Source of the DNA: SIG587 sp045544035
GTDB taxonomy: Bacteria > Bacillota > Clostridia > Oscillospirales > Acutalibacteraceae
Reading direction: 5' to 3'
Assembly (NCBI GenBank): GCA_045544035.1
Contig: JAZPYE010000007.1
Location: 56,946 to 120,945 of the forward strand
DNA: 64,000 nt
The position numbers and the translations under genes are program-made. A model generated the notes under the pieces. That model did no database searches and was not told where the DNA came from. It worked only from the letters and a program-made list of their open reading frames with translations. Below are positions 26,086-33,610 of this stretch, piece after piece (positions within the stretch are counted from its first letter, which is position 1; every line of letters starts with the position of its first letter).

Positions 26086-26760
26086 TTAAATTAAATAAAG
26101 CCCCGACTGTGTAATGACAAACTCGAAATCATCGGCCTTAAGGTATTTTTTAACGGGTTCCTCAAAGGTGTACATTTCGGTAATGGAATAATCATTCAGG
26201 TTTACACCCAAAAGCCTTCTGTCGGCCGCGCCCAAAATGGCGAGTCCGTTTTCGGTGGGGGTGAGCCGAATTGGCGCCTTGAAGGGAGAGCCCTTGCCGC
26301 CGCCGATGCGAAGTTCCTCACGCATATTGGAAAGGTTAAATTTTATAATGGCATTATGCTCCTTAAAGCAGGCCCAAAGGCTGTCCTGCACAAAGGCAAT
26401 ATCATCGGGTGGTGTGCCTTTATAAGAAATTTGGCTCATCCAAAGGGGCAGGCCGAAGCTATCCAGCAAAACGGCGTTGCCGTCGTGATTATCAAGGATA
26501 AAAATTCTGTCCTGCGGCAGATTTAAAACCCTTGCCTCGGCAAAGTTTGAGCAGTGCTGCATTATGGTTTTATAGCGGGTGCCGAACTTTGCAAGGAAAT
26601 AAACATTTTTGGTAACCCTTGACATTTTGCCTGTTTCGAAGGAAATCATTTTAAATTCAACCTTTGCCGTTTCCTGCTCTTTTTCGGCAGTGAAAACAAA
26701 GCAAACGCCGTTTTCCATAACCACAATGTCGTGAACATCGCCCTCAAAAATTTGGCGCAT
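26086..26760 (-). CDS. Hypothetical protein, possibly beta-propeller-like
   Basis: A 224-residue protein without signal peptide or transmembrane segment. I do not recognise a family. It is rich in short beta-strand-like stretches repeating about every 40 residues, such as DRIFILDNHDGNAVLLDSFG, NAIIKFNL and NGLAILGAADRRLLGVNL, which hints at WD40-like or NHL-like blades. It stands alone between two terminator-like boundaries, with AAGAAGGGGGG near the start. Confidence 0.6.
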   Translation of the reverse strand: MRQIFEGDVHDIVVMENGVCFVFTAEKEQETAKVEFKMISFETGKMSRVTKNVYFLAKFGTRYKTIMQHCSNFAEARVLNLPQDRIFILDNHDGNAVLLDSFGLPLWMSQISYKGTPPDDIAFVQDSLWACFKEHNAIIKFNLSNMREELRIGGGKGSPFKAPIRLTPTENGLAILGAADRRLLGVNLNDYSITEMYTFEEPVKKYLKADDFEFVITQSGLYLI

Positions 26761-26835
26761 TTATGATTTCCCCCCTTCTTAAAAATGTCACAAATGACAT
26801 TTTACAACAAAACCCGGTTGCAGTCAACCTTATTT

Positions 26836-27432
26836 TTATTGCTCCTCAAAATCTGCCGCACCGTGCTTGCACCAGGGGCAGATAAAATCCTCGGGCAGGG
26901 CTTCGCCCTCGTAAACATAGCCACAAATTTTGCAAACAAAACTCTTTTTCTCTGTTTTTTGGGGTTTGGGTTTAACATTTTTATGGTAATAAGCGTAGGT
27001 CATGGGCTCCTCATCGTTTATTACCTTGGCATCGGAAAGTTTGCAAACAAAAAGAATATGGGTGTCAAGGTCCAAAGTGCTTTCCACTTCTAGGGAAATG
27101 ACAGCGCAAACGAATTCCTTTAAAACAGCAAGACCGTTTTCGGTGGTGTCAAAATCAATACCCTCAAACTTATTTGTGTCCTTTCCGCTTTTAAAACCGA
27201 AGCGCTCAAAAACCGAAAAGGGCGCTGCCTCACTTAAAACATTAACATTCATAATGCCGGTTTTAAGGGCGGTTTCGCAGGTTAGATTTTTCTTATTTAC
27301 CGTAACGGCAATGCGGTTAGGTGTATCGGTAAGCTGGGTAACGGTGTTAACGATGCAGCCGTTGTGTTTTTGGTCCTTTGTGGTCAGCACAAAAAGACCA
27401 TAGTGAATTTTAAAAAGAGTTGTTAAATCCAT
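26836..27432 (-). CDS. Flavin reductase-rubredoxin fusion (Hrb-like)
   Basis: About 198 residues. The N-terminal roughly 150 residues form an FMN-binding flavoredoxin/flavin-reductase domain (YGLFVLTTKDQKHNGC, TPNRIAVTVNKKN). The last 40 residues are a rubredoxin with its iron ligands CKICGYVYEG and CPWCKHG. This domain order is that of high-molecular-weight rubredoxin, which passes electrons from NADH to flavodiiron oxygen or NO reductases in anaerobes. I prefer ATG 27432 over 27441 because AAAGGA directly abuts the first ATG but sits 9 nt from the second. No flavodiiron partner is in the window. Confidence 0.85.
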   Translation of the reverse strand: MDLTTLFKIHYGLFVLTTKDQKHNGCIVNTVTQLTDTPNRIAVTVNKKNLTCETALKTGIMNVNVLSEAAPFSVFERFGFKSGKDTNKFEGIDFDTTENGLAVLKEFVCAVISLEVESTLDLDTHILFVCKLSDAKVINDEEPMTYAYYHKNVKPKPQKTEKKSFVCKICGYVYEGEALPEDFICPWCKHGAADFEEQ

Positions 27433-27445
27433 AATTTTCATTCCT

Positions 27446-27841
27446 TTATTTATTACTGTAATAGGATAAGGCTTGTTCCATTAAAGCTTCGGTAACACCA
27501 AAGTGGTCGGCAAGATTTTGGGTGTCGCAAACACCGCTTGCCATTGCCTTTTTAAGGTCGGCAATTGGGACAAGGGTTTTAATTGCCCAGGCCTTGGCTT
27601 TGTTTTCGGCTTTTCCTCGGGAGGAAAGAGGGGAGTGCAGATTATAAAATGCCGCCGATAGGCAGTGACCAAGTTCGTGGGCAAGGTAAACCCGTTCTTC
27701 ACAGCCCCGCACCGTGCTATCAAGGGCAACATAATCGCGACCATCTACATTAACGCAGGCCGATTTACAAAGGGGCAGGGGGAAGAAATCAACAGTGACA
27801 CCGTTTTCCCTTGCCAATGTGTAAAGGGCGTTAGTTTCCAT
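27446..27841 (-). CDS. ImmA/IrrE-type metallopeptidase
   Basis: A 131-residue zinc peptidase-like protein with the HExxH motif in YLAHELGHCLSAAFY. In mobile elements such as ICEBs1, ImmA proteins cleave the neighbouring Xre repressor to trigger induction. I chose METNALYTL at 27841 because AAGGAGAG lies 6 nt upstream. It overlaps the stop of the upstream xre gene by 11 bp, so the pair is coupled. Both are next to phage-like genes, which supports a repressor-antirepressor role; the target is inferred. Confidence 0.88.
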   Translation of the reverse strand: METNALYTLARENGVTVDFFPLPLCKSACVNVDGRDYVALDSTVRGCEERVYLAHELGHCLSAAFYNLHSPLSSRGKAENKAKAWAIKTLVPIADLKKAMASGVCDTQNLADHFGVTEALMEQALSYYSNK

Positions 27842-28154
27842 TTTCTCTCTCCTTAACATATTGAGCGTAGCGCTTGACCTCGTTCCACATTTCATCGGTA
27901 ACTTCTGCCTCGCCGCCGAAAAGCGCCGCCTTTAGCATCTTTTCCTCGGCGCTGCTGTCCTCGCCCATAAGATAATTTATACTTACATTAAAATAATTTG
28001 CAATTTTTGAAAGATTAACAGCCGACAGGGATTTTAAGCGGCCCATCTTTAAATCTGATAAATTCGCTCTGGCAATGCCACAGTCTCTGCACAAGGTTGT
28101 GACCGAAACCGAGTTCTTTCGACACAGACCGTCAATGCGCTCATAAAGTTCCAT
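27831..28154 (-). CDS. Xre-family repressor of the phage-derived island
   Basis: A 107-residue regulator with an N-terminal Cro/cI helix-turn-helix (about residues 18-60: VTTLCRDCGIARANLSDLKM and LSKIANYFNVSINYLMGED). The start at 28154 has GGGAG 9 nt upstream; a longer frame from 28187 lacks a good ribosome site. It is transcribed away from the gene at 28322, and the shared control region holds two palindromes with a CGGAATTYCG core, its likely operators. With ImmA it forms a classic repressor/protease pair. Confidence 0.88.
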   Translation of the reverse strand: MELYERIDGLCRKNSVSVTTLCRDCGIARANLSDLKMGRLKSLSAVNLSKIANYFNVSINYLMGEDSSAEEKMLKAALFGGEAEVTDEMWNEVKRYAQYVKERENGN

Positions 28155-28188
28155 TTGTATTTTACTCCCTTTTTTGTGCAATGTCACA

Positions 28189-28267
28189 AAATTACGGAAT
28201 TTCGTAATTTAAACCTTGACAATCCAAAATTTTAACCTTAAAATTAAAAATGGATTTCGGAATTCCG
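28189..28267. promoter_or_regulatory. Palindromic operators between xre and the divergent genes
   Basis: The first palindrome is 28189-28210: AAATTACG, a 6-bp centre, then CGTAATTT. The second is the perfect CGGAATTCCG at 28258-28267. Both contain CGGAATTYCG. They bracket the divergent promoter at 28216-28244, which is where an autoregulating Xre repressor would bind. Confidence 0.7.
28216..28244 (+). promoter_or_regulatory. Strong sigma-A promoter for the zinc-ribbon gene
   Basis: A perfect TTGACA (28216-28221), 17-bp spacer and TAAAAT (28239-28244) lie between the two palindromes. Confidence 0.8.
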
Positions 28268-28321
28268 TATTTTCATTCTATCACACACAAAACCAAAAGT
28301 CAAGGAAAAGAGAAAGAAAAA

Positions 28322-28708
28322 ATGTTTGTTTGTAAAAATTGTTACACATCCTTTATTGCTCCTAAAACCGAAATCGAGCGCCAGGGAAAAACCGAGCCGC
28401 CCTTTGAGGAATTTCACTGCTGCCCAAGGTGTGAAAGCAGGAACTTTTATGAAACGGCAGGTGGCTATTGCCGATGCTGTGGGCGAAAAATCGCACCCGG
28501 CAAGGAATATTGCAATGAAACCTGCCGAAAACAGGGCGAGGCCCTTTGGGCAAAACAGCGAGCCGCCAGGGAAGCCCAAAAAAACGATCCCATGCAGGTG
28601 CTAATCCGCAAAACCGAGGAATATAACAAAAAGCACGGCACACACTTTAGCTACGGTCAGTTCACGGCATATTTAGAAGCGGGAGTAATAAACATAAATG
28701 ACATATAA
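28322..28708 (+). CDS. Small zinc-ribbon protein, phage-accessory-like
   Basis: A 128-residue protein with many paired cysteines: CKNC near the start, CCPRC, CRCCG and CNETC. The first 70 residues probably bind two or three zinc ions. The C-terminal part is charged and helical (AREAQKNDPMQVLIRKTEEY). I see no known enzyme domain. ATG 28322 follows a purine-rich AAGGAAAAGAGAAAG. It overlaps the next gene by 11 bp and lies under the Xre-flanked promoter. Confidence 0.7.
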   Translation: MFVCKNCYTSFIAPKTEIERQGKTEPPFEEFHCCPRCESRNFYETAGGYCRCCGRKIAPGKEYCNETCRKQGEALWAKQRAAREAQKNDPMQVLIRKTEEYNKKHGTHFSYGQFTAYLEAGVININDI

Positions 28709-29012
28709 AGAAAAAATTGATTATTTAAAGAGCTATAAGGCAAATTTAGCCTTACTTCGCCGCCTTGAAAGCCGAGAAAAGTTTTTTAAGTTGTCTGATG
28801 CCGAAAGGAAAGAAAAAAATGAGGCGCTTTGGCAAACCGAAAAACTGAGCGAGGAAATCTCCCTTGTGGCAAGCCCTGTTTTAAGGCAGGTGTTAAGAGA
28901 AAAATACATAAACGGCGCAACATTTTCGGCCCTTGGCGAAGCCTTCGGCTACAGCACCCGCCACATTCAGCGCCTGCATAAAGTTGCGGTGGAGGAATTT
29001 GAAGTGTTGTAA
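28698..29012 (+). CDS. DUF1492-like phage regulatory protein (sigma-region-4-type HTH)
   Basis: A 104-residue protein. The N-terminal two thirds is coiled-coil-like (YKEKIDYLKSYKANLALLRR). The C-terminus is a helix-turn-helix resembling sigma factor region 4 (LREKYINGATFSALGEAFGY then STRHIQRLHKVAVEE). This arrangement is typical of DUF1492/ArpU-like proteins at the end of phage early regions, where they control late transcription. It supports a prophage origin for the island. Confidence 0.75.
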   Translation: MTYKEKIDYLKSYKANLALLRRLESREKFFKLSDAERKEKNEALWQTEKLSEEISLVASPVLRQVLREKYINGATFSALGEAFGYSTRHIQRLHKVAVEEFEVL

Positions 29013-29035
29013 TTTTGATGAAAAAATGTATAATG
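29008..29035 (+). promoter_or_regulatory. Promoter for the MuF-type toxin gene
   Basis: TTGTAA (29008-29013), 16 bp, then a perfect TATAAT (29030-29035), 16 bp before the toxin-like gene. It gives the toxin/immunity-like pair transcription independent of the Xre-controlled promoter. Confidence 0.65.
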
Positions 29036-29051
29036 AAAGAGGAAGATAAGA

Positions 29052-29609
29052 ATGAGTAATTTGTTAGAAGTTGTGAAAGCGGCAGTGTGGGGTGAAGAAC
29101 CTCCGAAAGTATCAAAGTGGAACAAATGGTTACATAGGTATTTGACAGATAATCATTGCCAAGAGTGTTTAATGCTTGATGGCTGCTGGTTTGCAAAAGA
29201 AAAAACTCCTAAATGGCCGCACCATTTGTTTTGTCATTGTATATTAGAGGATATTTCCTATAAAGATGTTTTGACTAAAAGTTCGGCAGATAGCGCTTAC
29301 AGCAAATTTGATCCTTATTTGTTCAATACCGAAGGCAAATATCCTCATAACAAAGAAAAGTTATTCAAAGAATGGGGATATACAGTTACTGATGCAAAGT
29401 GGTTGCAGAGCGAAATTAATAAACAAGGGTTAGAAAAATATATTTCGGGCAATTATGTGTTAGGCAAACTAAATAAAGATGGGCAACGAATTAGTATTCG
29501 TATTGAAATTCCAAGAAAAGATAAAACTGAAAACGTTTCTTTTATTACCGGTTGGATGGCATATCCAAATGGACATATTCAGTTAACAACACCTTATGGA
29601 GGAAAATAA
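29052..29609 (+). CDS. MuF-type polymorphic toxin-like protein
   Basis: A 185-residue protein with two parts. Residues about 30-75 carry the Cys/His pattern of the end of Mu gpF-like phage head proteins: CQECLMLDGCWF then PHHLFCHCILED. The rest (from about YLFNTEGKYPHNKEKLFKEW to TGWMAYPNGHIQLTTPYGG) looks like a small C-terminal toxin domain of the kind found on MuF and contact-dependent toxins; I think DUF6883-like, but am not certain. The phage-head part is much shortened, so it may act in the cell or be a cargo remnant. A small SH3-like partner follows 1 bp later. The gene is more AT-rich than its housekeeping neighbours. Confidence 0.6.
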   Translation: MSNLLEVVKAAVWGEEPPKVSKWNKWLHRYLTDNHCQECLMLDGCWFAKEKTPKWPHHLFCHCILEDISYKDVLTKSSADSAYSKFDPYLFNTEGKYPHNKEKLFKEWGYTVTDAKWLQSEINKQGLEKYISGNYVLGKLNKDGQRISIRIEIPRKDKTENVSFITGWMAYPNGHIQLTTPYGGK

Positions 29610-29610
29610 T

Positions 29611-29859
29611 ATGAAAATGATGGATTGTGTAGAAGTAATTGTTGAAAAAGAAAAGTACGTTAATGATGGAGTTCACAAAGGTATGCAAGGCTGGATTTGT
29701 TTGGAACAACGCACCGCGAAAACTTGGCTTGTGAATTTTCCTCAATGTGGAGAAAAAGAAGATATTGCAGAAATAAGTATAAATGAAGAGGATCTAAAAA
29801 TTATTCCTGTAATGAACGCTATTGTTAACGAGCAAATAAAAGCAAAATTTGAAAAATAA
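29611..29859 (+). CDS. Probable immunity protein (DUF4926-like) for the toxin
   Basis: An 82-residue protein beginning MKMMDCVEVIVEKEKYVNDG, with a small beta-rich, SH3-like pattern (VHKGMQGWICLE, TWLVNFP, ISINEEDLKIIP). This resembles DUF4926-type immunity proteins. ATG 29611 has GGAGG 8 nt upstream, inside the end of the toxin gene. The position 1 bp after the toxin and before a terminator is what toxin-immunity pairs show. Function is inferred from context. Confidence 0.6.
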   Translation: MKMMDCVEVIVEKEKYVNDGVHKGMQGWICLEQRTAKTWLVNFPQCGEKEDIAEISINEEDLKIIPVMNAIVNEQIKAKFEK

Positions 29860-29861
29860 GT

Positions 29862-29904
29862 AAAAGCACCCTGTGTTTTAGCAACACAAGGTGCTTTTTG
29901 TTTT
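29862..29904. terminator. Bidirectional terminator between the island and gpmI
   Basis: AAAAGCACC at 29862 and GGTGCTTTT ending at 29898 frame an inner CTGTGTT/AACACAAG-like stem, with T runs on the plus strand and A-rich sequence on the other side. Confidence 0.85.
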
Positions 29905-29912
29905 AAAGAAAA

Positions 29913-31445
29913 CTATAAAATAATGCTTTCGCCGTCCATCTCTTCGGGCTGTGTAAGACCGAGAAGTTTAATGATGGTGGGGGAGATGTCGCAAAGCTTG
30001 CCGCCCTCGCGAAGCTCACACTGTTTTCCGATAACCGAGAAGGGAACGGGATTGGTTGTGTGGGCGGTGAAGGGTGAGCCATCGGTGTCAATCATACAGT
30101 CGGCATTGCCGTGGTCGGCGGTGAGTAGCATTACGCCGCCCATTTTAAGGGTGGCATCCGTTACTCTGCCAACGCAGGCATCAACGGTCTCTACTGCCTT
30201 AACTGCGGCATCGAAAAAGCCTGTGTGGCCGACCATATCGCAGTTGGCGAAGTTTAAAATTACAACATCGTATTTGCCGCTTAAAATAGCCTCGCAAACC
30301 TTGTCGCAAACGGGAACAGCGCTCATTTCGGGCTGCAAATCATAGGTTGCAACCTTTGGTGAGTTAACGAGAATTCTATCCTCGCCCTCATACTGCGCCT
30401 CAATGCCGCCGTTAAAGAAGAAGGTTACATGGGCATACTTTTCGGTTTCGGCAATGCGAAGCTGTGTAAGGTTCTGCTTGCTTAAAAATTCACCTAAAGT
30501 GTTGGTTAAGGACTGGGGCTTAAAGGCAACGGTGACATTAGGCATTGTGGCATCATACTGTGTCATACAAACATAGAACACATTTTGTCTGCCGCCGATT
30601 CTCTCAAAGCCTGCAAACTCATCATCAACAAAGGTTCTGGTGATTTCTCTGGCTCTATCGGGGCGGAAGTTAAAGAAAATAACACTATCGCCCGATTTAA
30701 TTCTCTTAGTACCCTCAACAACTGTGGGAAGCACGAATTCATCGGTTATGTGCTTGCCATCACCATCAATTTCCTCGTAAGAAGCTCTTACAGCTGCCTC
30801 GGCATCGGTGGTCTTAACACCCTCGCCGTAAACTAAAGCGGCATAAGCAAGACCGACTCTATCCCAACGGTTGTCACGGTCCATTCCATAGAAACGGCCC
30901 ATAACGGTGGCGATTTTGCCAACACCGATTCTATTAAGTTCTTTGTTAAGAGCGGCAATAAAATCAGCAGCAGAGGCAGGGGGAACATCACGACCATCAA
31001 GCAGAGCGTGAATGTAAACCTCACTTAGTCCTTGGCGTTTTGCAAATTCCACAAGAGCCACAAGGTGGTCAAAATGGGAGTGAACGCCACCATCGGAGAG
31101 CAGTCCCATAAGGTGGAGTGCGCTGCACTGCTTTTTGCAATTTTCGGCGGCTGCTAAAAATGCCTCGTTTGAATAAAAGGTTTCATCCTTTACGGCCTTT
31201 GTAATGCGGGTAAGCTCCTGATAAACAACTCTACCGGCGCCAATGTTGGTATGTCCCACCTCGCTGTTGCCCATTTGACCATCGGGCAGGCCTACATCCA
31301 TTCCCGAAGCGCCAATTTTAGTTGTGGGGCAGGTGGAAAAGATTTCATCAAGGCAGGGTGTTTTAGCGGCGTAAATGGCGTTAACTTCCCTTTCGTCGTT
31401 AAAGCCAAAGCCATCCATAATGGTTAAAACAATAGGTTTTTTCAT
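29913..31445 (-). CDS. gpmI: 2,3-bisphosphoglycerate-independent phosphoglycerate mutase
   Basis: A roughly 510-residue dimanganese enzyme of lower glycolysis, converting 3- to 2-phosphoglycerate. The N-terminal metal site is TIMDGFG and the catalytic Ser is in MGNSEVGHTNIGAG. Other hallmarks are HALLDGRDVPP, GRFYGMDRDNRW, FNFRPDRARE and the second metal site LTADHGNAD. ATG 31445 has AAGGA 11 nt upstream; the alternative at 31457 directly abuts it. It lies 14 bp after tpiA in a pgk-tpiA-gpmI operon. Confidence 0.97.
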   Translation of the reverse strand: MKKPIVLTIMDGFGFNDEREVNAIYAAKTPCLDEIFSTCPTTKIGASGMDVGLPDGQMGNSEVGHTNIGAGRVVYQELTRITKAVKDETFYSNEAFLAAAENCKKQCSALHLMGLLSDGGVHSHFDHLVALVEFAKRQGLSEVYIHALLDGRDVPPASAADFIAALNKELNRIGVGKIATVMGRFYGMDRDNRWDRVGLAYAALVYGEGVKTTDAEAAVRASYEEIDGDGKHITDEFVLPTVVEGTKRIKSGDSVIFFNFRPDRAREITRTFVDDEFAGFERIGGRQNVFYVCMTQYDATMPNVTVAFKPQSLTNTLGEFLSKQNLTQLRIAETEKYAHVTFFFNGGIEAQYEGEDRILVNSPKVATYDLQPEMSAVPVCDKVCEAILSGKYDVVILNFANCDMVGHTGFFDAAVKAVETVDACVGRVTDATLKMGGVMLLTADHGNADCMIDTDGSPFTAHTTNPVPFSVIGKQCELREGGKLCDISPTIIKLLGLTQPEEMDGESIIL

Positions 31446-31459
31446 ATTTTCTGTCATCC

Positions 31460-32227
31460 TTATTTAGAAGCGGCTTTAACAATGATGGAGAAGTCCTCGG
31501 CTTTAAGGGAAGCGCCGCCGATAAGACCGCCGTCAACATTGATTTTAGAAAGAAGCTCATCGGCATTCTTTGCGTTCATTGAGCCGCCGTACTGAACGGT
31601 AACGGTGTCGGCAACCTCTTTGCCGTAAACCTCGGCAAGAGCCTCACGAACAAAGCCGTTGCCCTCATCTGCCTGGTCGGCAGTTGCGGTAACACCTGTG
31701 CCGATTGCCCAAACAGGCTCGTAGGCGATGATAACATTTTTAAGCTGCTCGGCAGTTACATTGGTAAGAGCCATTTTGGTCTGGAATTTAAGAAGGGTCT
31801 CGGTGTAACCAAGCTCTCTTTGCTCTAAGGTTTCACCAACGCAAACGATGGCGGTGAGGCCAGCGTTTAAAGCGGCAAGGGTTCTGAGATTCACAGTCTG
31901 GTCGGTTTCGCCAAAGTACTGTCTTCTTTCGCTGTGGCCGATAACAACATACTTAACACCGCAGGCGGTGAGCATTTCGGCAGAGATTTCGCCGGTGTAG
32001 GCGCCGCTTGCCTTAAAGTGAACATTTTCTGCGCCAATTTCAATGTTAGAGCCCTCGGCTGCTTTAACAGCGGCATCAATGTCAACGAAAGGAACGCAAA
32101 GAACAACCTTGCAGTCAGCACCAGCAACTAAAGGCTTCATTTCGTTAATGAGAGCAGTGGTCTCGGCGGGGGTTTTGTTCATTTTCCAGTTACCTGCGAT
32201 AACTGCATTTCTTTTTGCTTTATCCAT
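31460..32227 (-). CDS. tpiA: Triosephosphate isomerase
   Basis: A 255-residue TIM-barrel enzyme interconverting dihydroxyacetone phosphate and glyceraldehyde-3-phosphate. It shows GNWKMNKT with the catalytic Lys, the catalytic His in IGHSERRQYFGET, the catalytic Glu in AYEPVWAIGTG, and the phosphate loop GGSMNAKNA. AGGAGA precedes ATG 32227. An 85-bp gap with a GTAGGGGCG hairpin separates it from pgk. Confidence 0.97.
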   Translation of the reverse strand: MDKAKRNAVIAGNWKMNKTPAETTALINEMKPLVAGADCKVVLCVPFVDIDAAVKAAEGSNIEIGAENVHFKASGAYTGEISAEMLTACGVKYVVIGHSERRQYFGETDQTVNLRTLAALNAGLTAIVCVGETLEQRELGYTETLLKFQTKMALTNVTAEQLKNVIIAYEPVWAIGTGVTATADQADEGNGFVREALAEVYGKEVADTVTVQYGGSMNAKNADELLSKINVDGGLIGGASLKAEDFSIIVKAASK

Positions 32228-32274
32228 TTTAATTTCTCCTTTAAATTACGCGAACGTATTGATATTACACAAAA

Positions 32275-32298
32275 GTAGGGGCGATTGAGCGCCCCTAC
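32275..32298. repeat. Short GTAGGGGCG...CGCCCCTAC hairpin repeat
   Basis: GTAGGGGCG, loop ATTGAG, CGCCCCTAC. The same arm sequence ends the larger palindromic repeat at 58041-58115, so this is a dispersed short repeat. It sits between pgk and tpiA. Confidence 0.8.
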
Positions 32299-32312
32299 GA
32301 ATTTTTTGTTTT

Positions 32313-33524
32313 TTATTTATCGTTAAGAGCAACGATGCCGGGAAGGTCTTTACCCTCGAGGAACTCAAGAGAAGCGCCGCCGCCGGTGGAAATGTGGGTC
32401 ATTTTATCGCCAAAGCCCATGGTGTTAACTGCTGCGGCAGAGTCGCCACCGCCGATAACGGTAACAGCATCGGTGTCGGCAAGAGCTTTAGCCACTGCTA
32501 ATGTGCCCTTAGCAAGGGTGGGGTTCTCAAATACGCCCATAGGTCCGTTCCAAACAACGGTCTTAGCGTTCTTAACCTCGTTTGCATAAAGCTCGGCAGT
32601 TTTGGTGCCGATGTCAAGGCTCATCATATCAGCAGGGATTTTATCTGCATCAACAACGGTTACATCAATGGGAGCATCGATGGGGTCGGGGAAATCTTTA
32701 GCAATGGTGCAATCTACCGGGAGAAGAATTTTAACGCCCTTTGCTGCTGCCTTTTCCAGCATTTCGCGGCAGTAGTCAATCTTGGTTTCATCAATAAGTG
32801 AGGTGCCAACGCCATAGCCCTTAGCAGCAAGGAAGGTGTAAGCCATACCGCCGCCGATGATAAGGGTGTCTGCCTTGGTTAAAAGATTTTCGATAACAGG
32901 CAGCTTGCTGTCAACCTTTGCGCCGCCCAAAATGCAAACGAAGGGGCGAACAGGGTCATTAACGGCATTGCCGAGATACTGAAGCTCTTTGCCGATAAGG
33001 TAACCTGCAACAGCTTCCTTAACATGGGAAACAACGCCAACAGTGGAGCAGTGTGCGCGGTGTGCGGTGCCGAATGCATCGTTAACAAAGATGTCAGCGA
33101 GGCTTCCGAGCTCAGCAGAAAATGCTTCGCCGTTTTTGGTTTCCTCTGCGCGGTAGCGGGTGTTCTGGAGAAGAACAACATCGCCATCCTTCATATTGGC
33201 AACTGCAGCCTTTGCGTTTTCGCCAACAACATTGTCATCAGCAGCAAATTTTACTTCTATGCCAAGCTTCTTAGAAAGGTCCTCAGCAACAGGTGCTAAA
33301 GAAAGCTCGGGTTTGGGCTCACCCTTGGGTTTGCCAAGGTGGGAGCAAAGAATAACCTTACCGCCATCAGCGATAAGCTTTTTAATTGTGGGGAGAGCGG
33401 CAACGATACGGTTGTCGTCGGTGATAACACCATTTTTAAGGGGCACGTTGAAGTCACAACGAACCAAAACTTTTTGACCTTTTACGTTAATGTCGTCAAC
33501 GGTCTTTTTGTTTAAAGCGCTCAT
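32313..33524 (-). CDS. pgk: Phosphoglycerate kinase
   Basis: A 403-residue glycolytic kinase making ATP from 1,3-bisphosphoglycerate. It starts MSALNKKTVDDINVKGQKVL with the RCDFNVP motif. HLGKPKG, the hinge region, and the C-terminal nucleotide motifs (GGDSAAAVNTMGF and STGGGASLEFLEG) are intact. AAAGGAAA precedes the ATG. It is first in the pgk-tpiA-gpmI operon; gap and eno are not nearby. Confidence 0.97.
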   Translation of the reverse strand: MSALNKKTVDDINVKGQKVLVRCDFNVPLKNGVITDDNRIVAALPTIKKLIADGGKVILCSHLGKPKGEPKPELSLAPVAEDLSKKLGIEVKFAADDNVVGENAKAAVANMKDGDVVLLQNTRYRAEETKNGEAFSAELGSLADIFVNDAFGTAHRAHCSTVGVVSHVKEAVAGYLIGKELQYLGNAVNDPVRPFVCILGGAKVDSKLPVIENLLTKADTLIIGGGMAYTFLAAKGYGVGTSLIDETKIDYCREMLEKAAAKGVKILLPVDCTIAKDFPDPIDAPIDVTVVDADKIPADMMSLDIGTKTAELYANEVKNAKTVVWNGPMGVFENPTLAKGTLAVAKALADTDAVTVIGGGDSAAAVNTMGFGDKMTHISTGGGASLEFLEGKDLPGIVALNDK

Positions 33525-33564
33525 TTTAAGATTTCCTTTCTTTAGTTAAATTCTTAACATTCTT

Positions 33565-33592
33565 ATTCTACCACATTTTTAGCATTTTTCAA
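33565..33592 (-). promoter_or_regulatory. Predicted promoter for pgk-tpiA-gpmI
   Basis: On the minus strand, TTGAAA (33592-33587), 16 bp, then TAGAAT (33570-33565), about 40 bp before the pgk ATG. Confidence 0.6.
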
Positions 33593-33610
33593 TACTAAAA
33601 TGTAAAAAAT

